Assembly (NCBI RefSeq): GCF_007830735.1
Contig: NZ_VLLN01000001.1
Location: forward strand, 1-64,000
Length of the DNA: 64,000 nucleotides
Reading direction: 5' to 3'
Source of the DNA: Geobacter argillaceus
GTDB lineage: Bacteria > Desulfobacterota > Desulfuromonadia > Geobacterales > DSM-12255
Under the pieces are notes generated by a model. It was not told the origin of the DNA, did not search any database, and worked only from the letters and a program-made list of their open reading frames with translations. The position numbers and the translations under genes were made by a program. Shown here piece after piece: positions 39,111 through 46,867 of the stretch. Position 1 is the stretch's first letter; every line of letters begins with the position of its first letter.

Positions 39111-39313
39111 ACGCGATCAGGTTCCTGTTCGACGGCGGTGTCAATCCCCTTCAAAAAACCGCGCATATCGGCGATCTCCCTCTCCCGGATCAGTTCTATC
39201 CGGTTGCCGTAGACGACCACCTGCATCCGCTGACCGGCCACCAGGTTCAGCTTTCCCCGCACCTCCCAGGGAATGACAACCTGGAATTTCGGAGAAATTT
39301 TCACTATTTCCAT
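39107..39313 (-). CDS. vapB: AbrB/SpoVT-type antitoxin (VapB-like), orphaned
   Basis: A 68-residue swapped-hairpin DNA-binding protein: MEIVKISPKFQVVIPWEVRGKL, then L-V-A-G-Q-R-M-Q-V-V-V-Y-G, the standard AbrB/MazE fold. The acidic C-terminal tail (GIDTAVEQEPDRV) would bind a toxin. The ATG at 39313 follows AGAGGG. Its partner vapC directly downstream is deleted to a remnant, so it survives as a solitary antitoxin, possibly acting on related toxins elsewhere or only as a repressor. Confidence 0.83.
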   Translation of the reverse strand: MEIVKISPKFQVVIPWEVRGKLNLVAGQRMQVVVYGNRIELIREREIADMRGFLKGIDTAVEQEPDRV

Positions 39314-39428
39314 CGCGCACCCTCTATCGATCACAATTTCCTAAAACGAAACATCTGTCGATATGTCCTGTCAAGCAAACCGGAAAGAAGTGAAAAGCAC
39401 CGGCAGGTTCAATCGGGACGAGTGCCTT

Positions 39429-40130
39429 TCATACCGCCCGACGGGCGGTTCCGGGCTTCAGCCTGAGCATTTCGTTGCCGCCCCTCTGGAACTCGTAGCC
39501 GACCCGCTCACCCCCTACCTGATAACCTTCTGCAGAGAGCACAGAAACCACGGCATCCAGATGCCGGGAGCGGATGGAACCGAGCTCTACCACGGGGAAC
39601 ACCCGCACCTCGCGCGCCACACGACAAAGCTCGTGAAGGGACTGAAGGTGAAATGCCAGGTCGAACTGTTCACTGTAAAGAAACAGGAAGTGCGAGCAGA
39701 GGGCGAGATCGAACGCCCCGTCAGGGAACGGAAGGTTCGGCAACTCGGCATCGATGTACCTGCCTTCGTCCTTACCCTGCTGAAAGCCCGTCAGGAAGTC
39801 GCGCATGGAGCACATGCGAACCTGCCTGAGCTCTTCCAGGGAGCGTATCCGAGTCCAGACGAACTCGTGCTCGTTCTCCCGCGTCTGCTCCATTACGATA
39901 TCGCAGGTTTCTTCTATGCGCCGCGCAATCTCCCCTGCTGTGAACCGATAGATCGGATCAACGGATACAGCCGAGCCGCCGAGGCTTGTAAGCGTCATGT
40001 TGAAACTTGCCGGTCCATCGCTGCAGCCGAGGATGCTCTTCCGAAGATCATCCCTGTTCAGCGCAAACATGGCGACATACTCGTCAAACGATCGCCCCCA
40101 GGGGACTACTTTTTCGAGATTAAAAGACAT
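39429..40130 (-). CDS. SAM-dependent methyltransferase-like protein
   Basis: A 233-residue class I methyltransferase fold. Motif I is atypical (SILGCSDGPASFN), with the acidic residue at the end of strand 2 (AVSVDPIYRF) and motif IV/post-I region LPFPDGAFDLALCSHFLFLYS, followed by a helix LQSLHELCRVAREVRVFPVVEL. It resembles stand-alone Methyltransf_11-type proteins. The substrate is unknown. It is a single-gene unit; an inverted repeat lies about 110 bases upstream. Confidence 0.75.
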   Translation of the reverse strand: MSFNLEKVVPWGRSFDEYVAMFALNRDDLRKSILGCSDGPASFNMTLTSLGGSAVSVDPIYRFTAGEIARRIEETCDIVMEQTRENEHEFVWTRIRSLEELRQVRMCSMRDFLTGFQQGKDEGRYIDAELPNLPFPDGAFDLALCSHFLFLYSEQFDLAFHLQSLHELCRVAREVRVFPVVELGSIRSRHLDAVVSVLSAEGYQVGGERVGYEFQRGGNEMLRLKPGTARRAV

Positions 40131-40508
40131 CTGTGCCCTACCCTCTCACGGTTTGAACTAGCGATCTCGGCGCAACCAGCTTGTCATGAGCCGGTGGGTC
40201 GGTATTTATTCATAACGGGTGACCACGCATCTACCCTTTTCCATTGTTGTAGTCTTCATCTCTCTTAGCTACAATGGATTGAGGTTTATGGGACGCGAAG
40301 CGTTCCCGTGGAGCCGATTATTGAATGTTCTGATCTCTAAGATTCGACAGTGCGGGCATCCAAACCCTTGTACGGCAATCATTCACCCCTCCTGAAAACG
40401 CACAAGGCACGTCCCATCTGCAAAGCCACTCAGTTGACGAGAAACCGGCAGCCTTTGGACAATTAATGCACTCTTATTGCACGCATACCGCATTTCTGTC
40501 AACGATAC
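40131..40508. other. Gene-free spacer with two small inverted repeats
   Basis: No gene is recognised here. CCATTGTTGTAG (40241-40252) faces CTACAATGG (40269-40277), and GGGACGC-GAA-GCGTTCCC forms a hairpin at 40290-40307. Base composition is less GC-rich than neighbouring genes, in keeping with decayed sequence next to the regulator remnant at 40509. Confidence 0.4.
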
Positions 40509-40645
40509 TCACAGCTTTTGTGACAGTGCACATCCTCCCCCCGCAACCACCTGCCGATCCAACACCGCCCGAAGTATCCGCACCCCCCGCTCGATCTGCT
40601 CCTCACCCAGATTCCCGTAGCCTATGATCAGGGCCGCCCCGGGGG
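40509..40645 (-). pseudogene. C-terminal remnant of a MocR/GntR-type regulator
   Basis: The minus strand encodes AALIIGYGNLGEEQIERGVRILR up to a stop at 40509. This matches the end of the aminotransferase-like domain of MocR-family (GntR-type) regulators, where a-L-l-l-G-y-a-x-L-x-E-x-x-I-x-x-G-v-x-x-L is typical. Upstream on this strand the reading frame loses similarity, so about 400 residues including the DNA-binding domain are gone. The identification rests on this short pattern. Confidence 0.5.
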
Positions 40646-40816
40646 ACCAAGGCGACCATTTCGCTCCGAAGGGGTTGGTACTCGACGGGTAAGAGAGGGA
40701 TGAAATGGTGCATTGATGCGGGGTATGAGGCATTCCCGTTGACTTGGATCGGCCCATGAGAGATATTTCGGACTGTTGCACCGCATGACAAGCAGCTACC
40801 TTCGAGAAGGACAAAT

Positions 40817-41302
40817 ATGATGAAAAAGGATTCGACCTTTGACCGTCTCGTGAGCCGCGTTGAACAGAGCGGCGTCCCGTTCGTTCTCCACGAGCACGCG
40901 GCAACGAGGACGATGGCGGACGCGGAGCAAGAGCTCTCGTTCGACCTGGCGCGGATCGTCAAAACCGTGGCGTTCCGCACCCGCAGCGGCGCGCTGATTC
41001 TGGCCGCGCTCCGGGGAACCGCGAGGGTCGATTACCCCAGGCTCGCAGCCCTTGCCGGGGTGAACCGGCGCGACCTTGCACCACTCTCGCCGGAGGAGGT
41101 GCGGCAACTGCTGGAGGTGGAGCCGGGCAGCGTCTCGCCGTTGCCGCTCCGGGAGGATGCCGCCGTTTTCATCGATGCCGACGTGCTGACGGTCCTGCCA
41201 ACCCTCTATTGCGGCATCGGCCGACCCGATCGGACCCTGGAGCTGGCGCCCGATGACCTCGTGCGCCTGAGCGGTGGCCGCGCCGGCGGCTTTTCAAGGT
41301 GA
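40817..41302 (+). CDS. YbaK/EbsC-family aminoacyl-tRNA deacylase
   Basis: A 161-residue YbaK/ProX-type editing protein. The family pattern is seen: YbaK-like H-E-H-A at the N-terminus, D-L-A-R-I-V-K-T-V-A-F with the conserved catalytic lysine, then alternating hydrophobic strands with ALRGTARVDYPRLAALAG and a final Y-C-G-I-G-R-P-D-R-T-L. Such proteins hydrolyse mischarged tRNAs, usually Cys-tRNA(Pro) or Ala-tRNA(Pro); the substrate is not deducible. It starts a plus-strand series continuing with a TraB-like protein and a MutY-like glycosylase. Confidence 0.85.
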   Translation: MMKKDSTFDRLVSRVEQSGVPFVLHEHAATRTMADAEQELSFDLARIVKTVAFRTRSGALILAALRGTARVDYPRLAALAGVNRRDLAPLSPEEVRQLLEVEPGSVSPLPLREDAAVFIDADVLTVLPTLYCGIGRPDRTLELAPDDLVRLSGGRAGGFSR

Positions 41303-41354
41303 GCGCTGCTCATCCCACGACACGGAGCGCACCATTGACACGGAAAGTCATCCG

Positions 41355-42584
41355 ATGAGATCCTTTGCCAACCTGTTCCTGCTCCTGTTCCTCGTCGATG
41401 GCGGAGTATCCCTCCTTGACGAGGCCGTCTCGCTCCTTGTCCCGCTGGCGCCCCTTTCGGGGGTACGGAACCTCCTGGCCAACATCGTCATCCTCATGGC
41501 GGTTCCGCTCTATCTCTCCCTCGGCATAGACCGGCGGCTCCCCAAGCGGCTCTTTCTCCCCCTGACCATCTTCGCCTTCTTCTGCCTCCTGTCCGGCTGG
41601 CTGTTCCCTCCCCTCGCCGGTGCCCGGGCCTACGGACTGCTTACGGCTGCCGCACAGCTGGCACTCGCCCTGTTCCTCCTCCGGCAATACCGGCAGCCGG
41701 ACGGCCGTCCCCCGGCGCTGCCGGCGGCGATCTTTGCGGCCCCGTTCTTCAGCCTCAGGAATACTCTCCTCTTCGGTACGGCCAACCTGTTCGTCGTCCC
41801 GCTCGCCCTGGCGATGTTCGCCCTCTCTGCAGCAAACGCGTACATGGCCGAGTATACCGCGGGGTTCATGCACCTCAAACCCGGCGGGCTCTACATGACG
41901 GAGCGGGTCTATCGGCGCGACAACCGGACGATCAGGCTGGCAGGGATGATCCACGTGGGGGAGAAACACTACTACGACGACCTGGCACGATCAGTTGCTC
42001 CGGGGCGGACCATTGTGCTGGCCGAGGGGGTTTCCGACGACGGGAAGCTGCTGCGGAACAGGTTCGGCTACGGGAGGGTGGCCGGTTTCCTGGGGCTGAC
42101 CTCCCAGGATAAGATGCTGTTCCCGGGGAGGCTCCTCGAGGAGGAGGAGTTCGCTGCCCTCCGACCGCACGCAACGGGTTCGGTGGAGAAGGAACCGGCG
42201 CGGGAGCCCGATATTCTCAGGGCCGATCTGGACGTGAGCGCCTTTCGCCCGCCGACCATCCTCGTCCTCGATGCCATCGGCAAGCAGTTGCAGGAGAGCC
42301 CCTCCTTCGTGAAGGGGTTCCTGGCCCTGAACGCCTGGGCCGAGAAGAACATCACCCCGGAGATGAACGAGGCCATCATGGATGACATCCTCCACCGGCG
42401 GAACAGGGAAGTGATCCGCCACCTGGGTAAGGCACTTGAGAGCTACGATACCGTCGTCGTCCCCTGGGGAGCCCTGCACATGAAAGAGATCGAGGAGGAG
42501 GTCCTGACGCGGGGCTTCACTCTCCGGGAAGAGCGGGAGAGGGTCAGCATCGATTTTCGAAAACTCCTTATTGCCCTGTTGTGA
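41355..42584 (+). CDS. TraB/GumN-like protein with N-terminal membrane domain
   Basis: A 409-residue protein. Residues 1-170 contain about five hydrophobic segments. The C-terminal part has the TraB/GumN pattern: AGMIHVGEKHYYDDL, V-L-A-E-G near residue 225, a long helical middle, and near the end TVVVPWGALHMKEIEEEVLTRGF. These conserved His/Glu/Gly residues define the Tiki/TraB superfamily, some of whose members are metalloproteases. Usually TraB domains have C-terminal or no membrane segments, so this architecture is inverted. Start ATG at 41355 follows GGAAAG; 53 bases after the YbaK gene. Confidence 0.7.
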   Translation: MRSFANLFLLLFLVDGGVSLLDEAVSLLVPLAPLSGVRNLLANIVILMAVPLYLSLGIDRRLPKRLFLPLTIFAFFCLLSGWLFPPLAGARAYGLLTAAAQLALALFLLRQYRQPDGRPPALPAAIFAAPFFSLRNTLLFGTANLFVVPLALAMFALSAANAYMAEYTAGFMHLKPGGLYMTERVYRRDNRTIRLAGMIHVGEKHYYDDLARSVAPGRTIVLAEGVSDDGKLLRNRFGYGRVAGFLGLTSQDKMLFPGRLLEEEEFAALRPHATGSVEKEPAREPDILRADLDVSAFRPPTILVLDAIGKQLQESPSFVKGFLALNAWAEKNITPEMNEAIMDDILHRRNREVIRHLGKALESYDTVVVPWGALHMKEIEEEVLTRGFTLREERERVSIDFRKLLIALL

Positions 42585-42588
42585 CAAG

Positions 42589-43443
42589 ATGAAGACGCGT
42601 ACCGAACACCCCATAGCCCCGCTTGCAAAGGCCGAGATCGAACGGTTTCGCGCTGCCGTGTACGCGGCCGCCAGCGCCAATCCCCGCACCCTTCCGTGGC
42701 GCGAGGCCATTGATCCCTACCGGACACTGGTCTCCGAGGTCATGCTGCAGCAGACCCAGGCGGACCGGGTGACCGGAAAGTTCGTCGCCTTCGTCAGCCA
42801 GTTCCCCACGGTGGCGGCCCTGGCATCGGCCGAGCTGAGCGAACTGCTGAAGGCCTGGCAGGGGCTCGGCTACAACCGGCGCGCCCTGGCGCTGAAACGG
42901 GCCAGCGAGGCGATCGTGGAACGCTTCGGCGGCATCGTTCCCCCTAACCGCAAAGAGCTGGAATCGCTTCCCGGCATCGGCCCGTACACCGCCGGCGCCA
43001 TCATGGCGTTCGCCTTTGACCTGCCGGAACTGTTCATCGAAACCAACATCCGCAGCGTCTTTATCCATCACTTTTTCCAGGATCGCACCGGTATCCACGA
43101 CAGGGAACTGCTCCCGCTGGTGGCGGCGACCCTGGACCGATCCCGACCGCGGGACTGGTACAACGCGCTCATGGATTACGGAGTGGTGCTGAAACGGGAC
43201 CATCCCAACCCCTCCCGCAAGAGCATCCACCATCTCCGCCAGTCCCGTTTCGAGGGGTCGAACCGGCAACAGCGCAGCGCCCTGCTCAGGACGATCCTGG
43301 CCCAGCCCGGCCTGTCTGCCGACGACCTGGCGACCCGGGTGAGGGGCGACCGTGAACAGATCGCCCTCAATCTCGCCCGGATGGAGAGGGAAGGGCTCAT
43401 GGTCTGTAGACGGGGGAGATATTTTGTAAGGGATCGACCCTGA
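42589..43443 (+). CDS. HhH-GPD DNA glycosylase, MutY-like, without Fe-S cluster
   Basis: A 284-residue helix-hairpin-helix DNA glycosylase. Matches to MutY: PWRE near residue 37, VSEVMLQQTQADRV with the MutY-type Glu50, GLGYNRRALALKRASE, and the HhH loop LPGIGPYTAGAI. Two departures: the catalytic aspartate position reads IETNIRSV (Glu151 where MutY has Asp), and the four Cys of the [4Fe-4S] loop are absent after the HhH-GPD fold. Residues about 225-284 form a winged helix (RQQRSALLRTILAQPG) in place of the MutY MutT-like domain. It may be a divergent base-excision enzyme; the substrate is unknown. Confidence 0.82.
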   Translation: MKTRTEHPIAPLAKAEIERFRAAVYAAASANPRTLPWREAIDPYRTLVSEVMLQQTQADRVTGKFVAFVSQFPTVAALASAELSELLKAWQGLGYNRRALALKRASEAIVERFGGIVPPNRKELESLPGIGPYTAGAIMAFAFDLPELFIETNIRSVFIHHFFQDRTGIHDRELLPLVAATLDRSRPRDWYNALMDYGVVLKRDHPNPSRKSIHHLRQSRFEGSNRQQRSALLRTILAQPGLSADDLATRVRGDREQIALNLARMEREGLMVCRRGRYFVRDRP

Positions 43444-43548
43444 TCCCTTGTCAAAATTGCTTTGGCGGCAGCTCGTCGCGGGTGGTATGGTTGCCCGGAA
43501 GAAACGACTGCCCATTATTTCGAACCGGGCGAAACGCGGGGAGCGGCT

Positions 43549-44733
43549 ATGAATTTACCACCGGCAACGGAACTGGCAGCACGGATCAAGACCTTTCAAA
43601 ATCACATGGCGGCCCGGGATATCGCCGGGGCCCTGATTTTACAGAATACCGACCTGTATTATTTCACCGGCCGCATCTGGCCTGCCTATCTCTATATTCC
43701 CGCCGCAGGCGATCCGGTCTTTCTGAATCGCCACCGCGGGGAGATTGACGCCGGTTGGCCCTGGCCGGTGGTCAAACTCGGTAAGCTCGACGATCTGCCC
43801 GGTATCCTGCACGACGCTGGCCTAGCCACGTCGGGGAGTCTGGGACTTGAGCTGGATGTCCTGCCGGTGATGCTCTGGCAGCGTCTGCAAAAGGCGCTGC
43901 CCGGGAGGAACCTGGTTGACGTGGGCCGCTTGATCCGCCAGGTCCGCGCGGTAAAGACCCCGTGGGAACTCGACATCCTGCGCAGCTATGCCCGGAAGGA
44001 CTGCGACCTGTGGGGGGAGGTGCCAGCGCTTATCGCCACCGCCACGACGGACCTGGAACTGGCGGCTGCCTTTGAAGCCCGCGCCCGTGAGCAGGGCCAG
44101 CAGGGGCTCATTCGCTTGCGCGGCTTCAACCAGGAAATGGCCTTTACCTGTATCACAGCCGGGGAACAGGCTGCCACGCTCAGCTCGTACGATGTGCCCA
44201 TTGCCGGGGTGGGATTGACCTCCGCCTTTCCCTTCGGTGCGGCAGGCATTACTCTGGAGCCGGGCCAGCCGATATCCATCGATTTCGGCAGTTGTTACGC
44301 TGCCTATGTCCTCGACACGACCCGGGTGTTTGCCATCAACCATCTGCCCGACAAGGGCTGGCATGCCTTTGACACGGCACTGGCCATCCAGCAGGAGATG
44401 ATGGCGCTGGCCAGACCGGGCGCCGCGTGCGGCGAGCTTTTCGACCGGGCACGGACAATGGCCGCAAAGGCCGGCCTGAGCGAGGGGTTCATGGGGGCAG
44501 GCGGCGGCGTCCCCTTCCTCGGCCATGGCGTCGGCCTGGAGGTCGACGAACTTCCGGTGCTGGCGCGGGGGTCCCGGGAACTCCTGGCCAAAGGGATGGT
44601 CATTGCCATCGAGCCCAAGTTTGCATTACCCGGCATCGGCGCCGTGGGGATCGAAAACTGCTTTGCCGTCACCGATCAAGGCTTGGAAAAACTGACCGCC
44701 ACGCCGGATGAGCTGCGGATTGTTGACAGATGA
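43549..44733 (+). CDS. M24-family peptidase (Xaa-Pro aminopeptidase/creatinase fold)
   Basis: A 394-residue pita-bread-fold metallopeptidase. The N-terminal creatinase domain spans about 1-150 (ALILQNTDLYYFTGRIWPAYLY). The dinuclear metal ligands are all present: Asp245 and Asp256 (IDFGSCYAAYVLDTTRVF), His326 (LGHGVGLEVDELPV), Glu355 (AIEPKFALPG) and Glu369 (VGIENCFAV). It should cleave Xaa-Pro or related peptides in the cytoplasm. Start ATG at 43549 follows GGGGAG. A TetR regulator gene begins 61 bases further on. Confidence 0.88.
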   Translation: MNLPPATELAARIKTFQNHMAARDIAGALILQNTDLYYFTGRIWPAYLYIPAAGDPVFLNRHRGEIDAGWPWPVVKLGKLDDLPGILHDAGLATSGSLGLELDVLPVMLWQRLQKALPGRNLVDVGRLIRQVRAVKTPWELDILRSYARKDCDLWGEVPALIATATTDLELAAAFEARAREQGQQGLIRLRGFNQEMAFTCITAGEQAATLSSYDVPIAGVGLTSAFPFGAAGITLEPGQPISIDFGSCYAAYVLDTTRVFAINHLPDKGWHAFDTALAIQQEMMALARPGAACGELFDRARTMAAKAGLSEGFMGAGGGVPFLGHGVGLEVDELPVLARGSRELLAKGMVIAIEPKFALPGIGAVGIENCFAVTDQGLEKLTATPDELRIVDR

Positions 44734-44759
44734 CGACTCCCTACATGATGGGTTTACTG

Positions 44760-44788
44760 TTGACATATGGACCGATCGGTCCTAAAGT
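44760..44788 (+). promoter_or_regulatory. tetR promoter
   Basis: TTGACA (44760-44765), a 17-base spacer and TAAAGT (44783-44788) form a strong sigma70 promoter. The expected transcription start is at or one to two bases from the ATG at 44795, so the mRNA would be leaderless. No Shine-Dalgarno is present. Confidence 0.75.
44769..44782. promoter_or_regulatory. TetR-type operator 1 (within the tetR promoter)
   Basis: GGACCGATCGGTCC is a perfect 14-base palindrome exactly filling the end of the spacer between -35 and -10. A repressor bound here would block RNA polymerase. A matching site is at 45405-45418. Confidence 0.8.
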
Positions 44789-44794
44789 TCACTC

Positions 44795-45385
44795 ATGACA
44801 CTCGGCAGACCACTGGCATATGATCCCGACACGGCCCTCAATGCCGCCATGCAGGTGTTCTGGTCCCAGGGATACGAGGCAACGACCCTGCAGGACCTGC
44901 TCAAGGCCATGGGTCTTTCCAAAAGCAGCTTCTATCAGACATTCGGCGGCAAGAAAGAGCTTTTTCTGCGCTGCATCTCCCGCTACCGGGAAAAGATCTC
45001 GCAGGCCCTGGCCGATCTGCTGGAGAGCTCGGATTCCGGCCGGAGTTTCATCGAGCAGATGCTGCTCAATTCGGCGGCCGAAGCCAGGCGCGCAAACGAT
45101 GCGCGTCGCGGCTGCCTGCTGATGAATACCGCCACCGAATGCGCCCAGAAAGACAGCGACATCGCCGAACGGGTTTCCCTGGGTTTTGAAGGATTGCGGG
45201 TGATACTCTGCCGGGCGGTCAGACAGGGACAAGCCAAGGGAGAGATAACGCGCGACCTGGAGGCCGAGGCGCTGGCAAGCTATCTGATCAGCAGCCTGGG
45301 AGGGATCAAGACCGTTGTCAAGGGTGGGGCGGACGAACAACGCGTGCGTGATATCGTCGCCGTTACCCTGCGGGCGCTAACCTGA
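44795..45385 (+). CDS. TetR/AcrR-family transcriptional repressor
   Basis: A 196-residue regulator. The N-terminal helix-turn-helix is canonical (ALNAAMQVFWSQGYEATTLQDLLKAMGLSKSSFYQTFGGKKELF); the C-terminal ligand domain is of the type seen in NemR/AcuR-like regulators (RRGCLLMNTATECAQKDSDIAERV). Two palindromes of the form GGACCG-N2-CGGTCC flank the gene, one in its own promoter and one before the cupin gene, so it should repress itself and the cupin. The start ATG has no Shine-Dalgarno; the promoter position suggests a leaderless mRNA. The ligand is unknown. Confidence 0.9.
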   Translation: MTLGRPLAYDPDTALNAAMQVFWSQGYEATTLQDLLKAMGLSKSSFYQTFGGKKELFLRCISRYREKISQALADLLESSDSGRSFIEQMLLNSAAEARRANDARRGCLLMNTATECAQKDSDIAERVSLGFEGLRVILCRAVRQGQAKGEITRDLEAEALASYLISSLGGIKTVVKGGADEQRVRDIVAVTLRALT

Positions 45386-45404
45386 AATTTTTTTACCCAT
45401 TTCT

Positions 45405-45418
45405 GGACCGCACGGTCC
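45405..45418. promoter_or_regulatory. TetR-type operator 2 (before the cupin gene)
   Basis: GGACCGCACGGTCC matches operator 1 at 12 of 14 positions, differing only in the central two bases. It lies 28 bases before the cupin ATG and 17 bases after the tetR stop. Shared sequence with operator 1 makes joint control likely. Confidence 0.75.
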
Positions 45419-45446
45419 ACATATCACACAATGGAGGAATACGACC

Positions 45447-45872
45447 ATGACCATGCAGGGAAGCAACTTTACCGCAGAGCACGCCGGGCCGTTTGAAACC
45501 CTTTTGCAGCGGGATTTCCTGGGGTTTCACGGGAAATACTTCATTGGCGGTGAACTGGGCCTCACCGGATGCGAGGTCTCTCTCAACCGCCTTCCGGCCG
45601 GCAAGGGAATGCCGTTTGTCCATAACCACAAGAAAAACGAAGAACTCTACATCGTACTGGGCGGCAAAGGCATCTTCTACGTGGATGGAGAGGAGTTTCC
45701 GGTGAGCGAAGGGAGCCTGGTCCGGGTGGCGCCGCAAGGGGAGCGGGCCTATAAGGCCGGCGGCGAGGATCTCTATTTCATCTGCATCCAGACCGAAGCG
45801 GGAAGTCTGACGCAGGCCACCCTGGAAGACGGGGTCAGGCTCGCGACCAAGGCCTCGTGGATGAAAAAGTAG
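45447..45872 (+). CDS. Cupin-domain protein
   Basis: A 141-residue single-domain cupin. The metal-site motif reads P-F-V-H-N-H-K-K-N-E-E-L-Y-I-V-L-G-G-K-G, giving two histidines and a glutamate; the second motif (G-S-L-V-R-V-A-P-Q-G-E-R) lacks the usual His, as in many small cupins. Enzyme activity is not predictable. GGAGG lies nine bases before the ATG. Preceded by a TetR operator, so it is the probable target gene of the adjacent repressor. Confidence 0.85.
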   Translation: MTMQGSNFTAEHAGPFETLLQRDFLGFHGKYFIGGELGLTGCEVSLNRLPAGKGMPFVHNHKKNEELYIVLGGKGIFYVDGEEFPVSEGSLVRVAPQGERAYKAGGEDLYFICIQTEAGSLTQATLEDGVRLATKASWMKK

Positions 45873-46137
45873 TGTCCAAGCCGTCACGGCAAAATTACTG
45901 ATCAATTTCAATAGCTGTGCACATTTACCTTGAAATTTTGTACTGAGCTGCATAAAGCATGTTCTGCATCCCTATCTTGGTCTGATGCGGCATGATGGAA
46001 GATGATCCGAATCACGTCCTTTAGTGCCTGCAGCGAATCAAACGGCCGATCGAGTGAGGAAGGGGTAGCGATGAGCGATACCCGAAGGGATAACTAAACC
46101 AATACTCAGTCCATCTGTCAGACAAGGAGAGGGTGGC
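45873..46137. other. Spacer with a possible coding relic
   Basis: No intact gene. On the minus strand about 45900-46060 reads as LDRPFDSLQALKDVIRIIFH continuing to a stop, which has protein-like composition but no start, no Shine-Dalgarno and no family that I recognise. It may be the tail of a lost gene. The right end holds AAGGAGAGG, the ribosome binding site of the next gene. Confidence 0.25.
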
Positions 46138-46467
46138 ATGGCATACGACAAGAGCATCGAACAGCGCATTGACGCGCTGATCGCGGCATGGCCGGACATC
46201 GAGAAGAGAAAGATGTTCGGCGGCGTCTGCTACCTGCTGAACGGCAACATCTGTTTCGGCATCTGGCAGGAGGAGCTGATTGTCCGGACTGACGAGGCCA
46301 CGGCGCAGGAGATGCTCAAGCGGGAGCAGGTGCGGCCGTTCGATGTGACGGGCCGGCCCATGAAGGGGTGGCTCATGGTGGCAGCCGCCGGATGGCCGGG
46401 AGAAACAGACCTTAACGACTGGCTCGTCATGGGGCGAACCTTTGCCCTCACCTTGCCAAACAAATAA
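46138..46467 (+). CDS. TfoX/Sxy N-terminal domain protein
   Basis: A 109-residue protein matching the TfoX N-terminal domain: M-F-G-G-V-C-Y-L-L-N-G-N-I-C-F-G-I near residue 25-45 and P-F-D-V-T-G-R-P-M-K-G-W near residue 68-80. In Haemophilus and Vibrio full TfoX/Sxy controls competence genes, but single-domain forms like this are widespread and of unknown function. AAGGAGAGG precedes the ATG. The next gene starts 20 bases after its stop, so they form one operon. Confidence 0.85.
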   Translation: MAYDKSIEQRIDALIAAWPDIEKRKMFGGVCYLLNGNICFGIWQEELIVRTDEATAQEMLKREQVRPFDVTGRPMKGWLMVAAAGWPGETDLNDWLVMGRTFALTLPNK

Positions 46468-46487
46468 CCTATGAAAGGAGCGTTACC

Positions 46488-46784
46488 ATGAACGTCCTGG
46501 TTGATCTATGCATCGTGCCGATCGGTGTCGGCGTGTCCCTTTCCAGCTACGTCGCCGCGTGCGAAAAGGTGTTGACCGAGGCCGGCCTGAAGAGTTCGCT
46601 GCACTCCTACGGCACCAATGTGGAGGGGGAGTGGGATGCCGTGTTTGCGGCGGTGAAGCGCTGTCACGAGGTGGTGCACGAGATGGGTGCCCCGCGCATC
46701 ACCACGACCATCAAGCTGGGAACTCGGACTGACCGTGTCCAGAGTATGGAAGACAAGGTGCGGAGCGTGCAGGAGAAGCTCTGA
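46488..46784 (+). CDS. MTH1187/YkoF-type thiamine-binding protein
   Basis: A 98-residue protein of the MTH1187 (DUF77) family with a ferredoxin-like fold: V-D-L-C-I-V-P-I-G-V-G-V-S-L-S-S-Y-V-A, L-H-S-Y-G-T-N-V-E-G-E-W-D-A-V, and P-R-I-T-T-T-I-K-L-G-T-R. Members bind thiamine (vitamin B1) or related ligands. GGAG precedes the ATG. It is second in a two-gene operon with the TfoX-like gene and is followed by a bidirectional terminator. Confidence 0.88.
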   Translation: MNVLVDLCIVPIGVGVSLSSYVAACEKVLTEAGLKSSLHSYGTNVEGEWDAVFAAVKRCHEVVHEMGAPRITTTIKLGTRTDRVQSMEDKVRSVQEKL

Positions 46785-46812
46785 CGGCCCTTAGATAGAG
46801 GATATGGCCCGC

Positions 46813-46845
46813 AAAAAGGGGTGGCCCTTTCGGACCACCCCTTTT
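46813..46845. terminator. Bidirectional terminator between the thiamine-binding and DEAD-box genes
   Basis: AAAAAGGGGTGG pairs with CCACCCCTTTT around CCCTTTCGGA. It serves the convergent genes on both sides. Confidence 0.9.
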
Positions 46846-46867
46846 CGTTGACAAGATCAACAATTTT

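Noticed and set aside
39363-40268. Plus-strand frame of 301 codons over the methyltransferase gene
   Set aside because: The minus strand has methyltransferase motifs and a sensible length; the plus frame has no recognisable features.
40290-40307. GGGACGCGAAGCG hairpin as part of a cyclic di-GMP riboswitch
   Set aside because: It lacks the second helix and conserved GEMM core bases and lies before no gene that such a switch would control.
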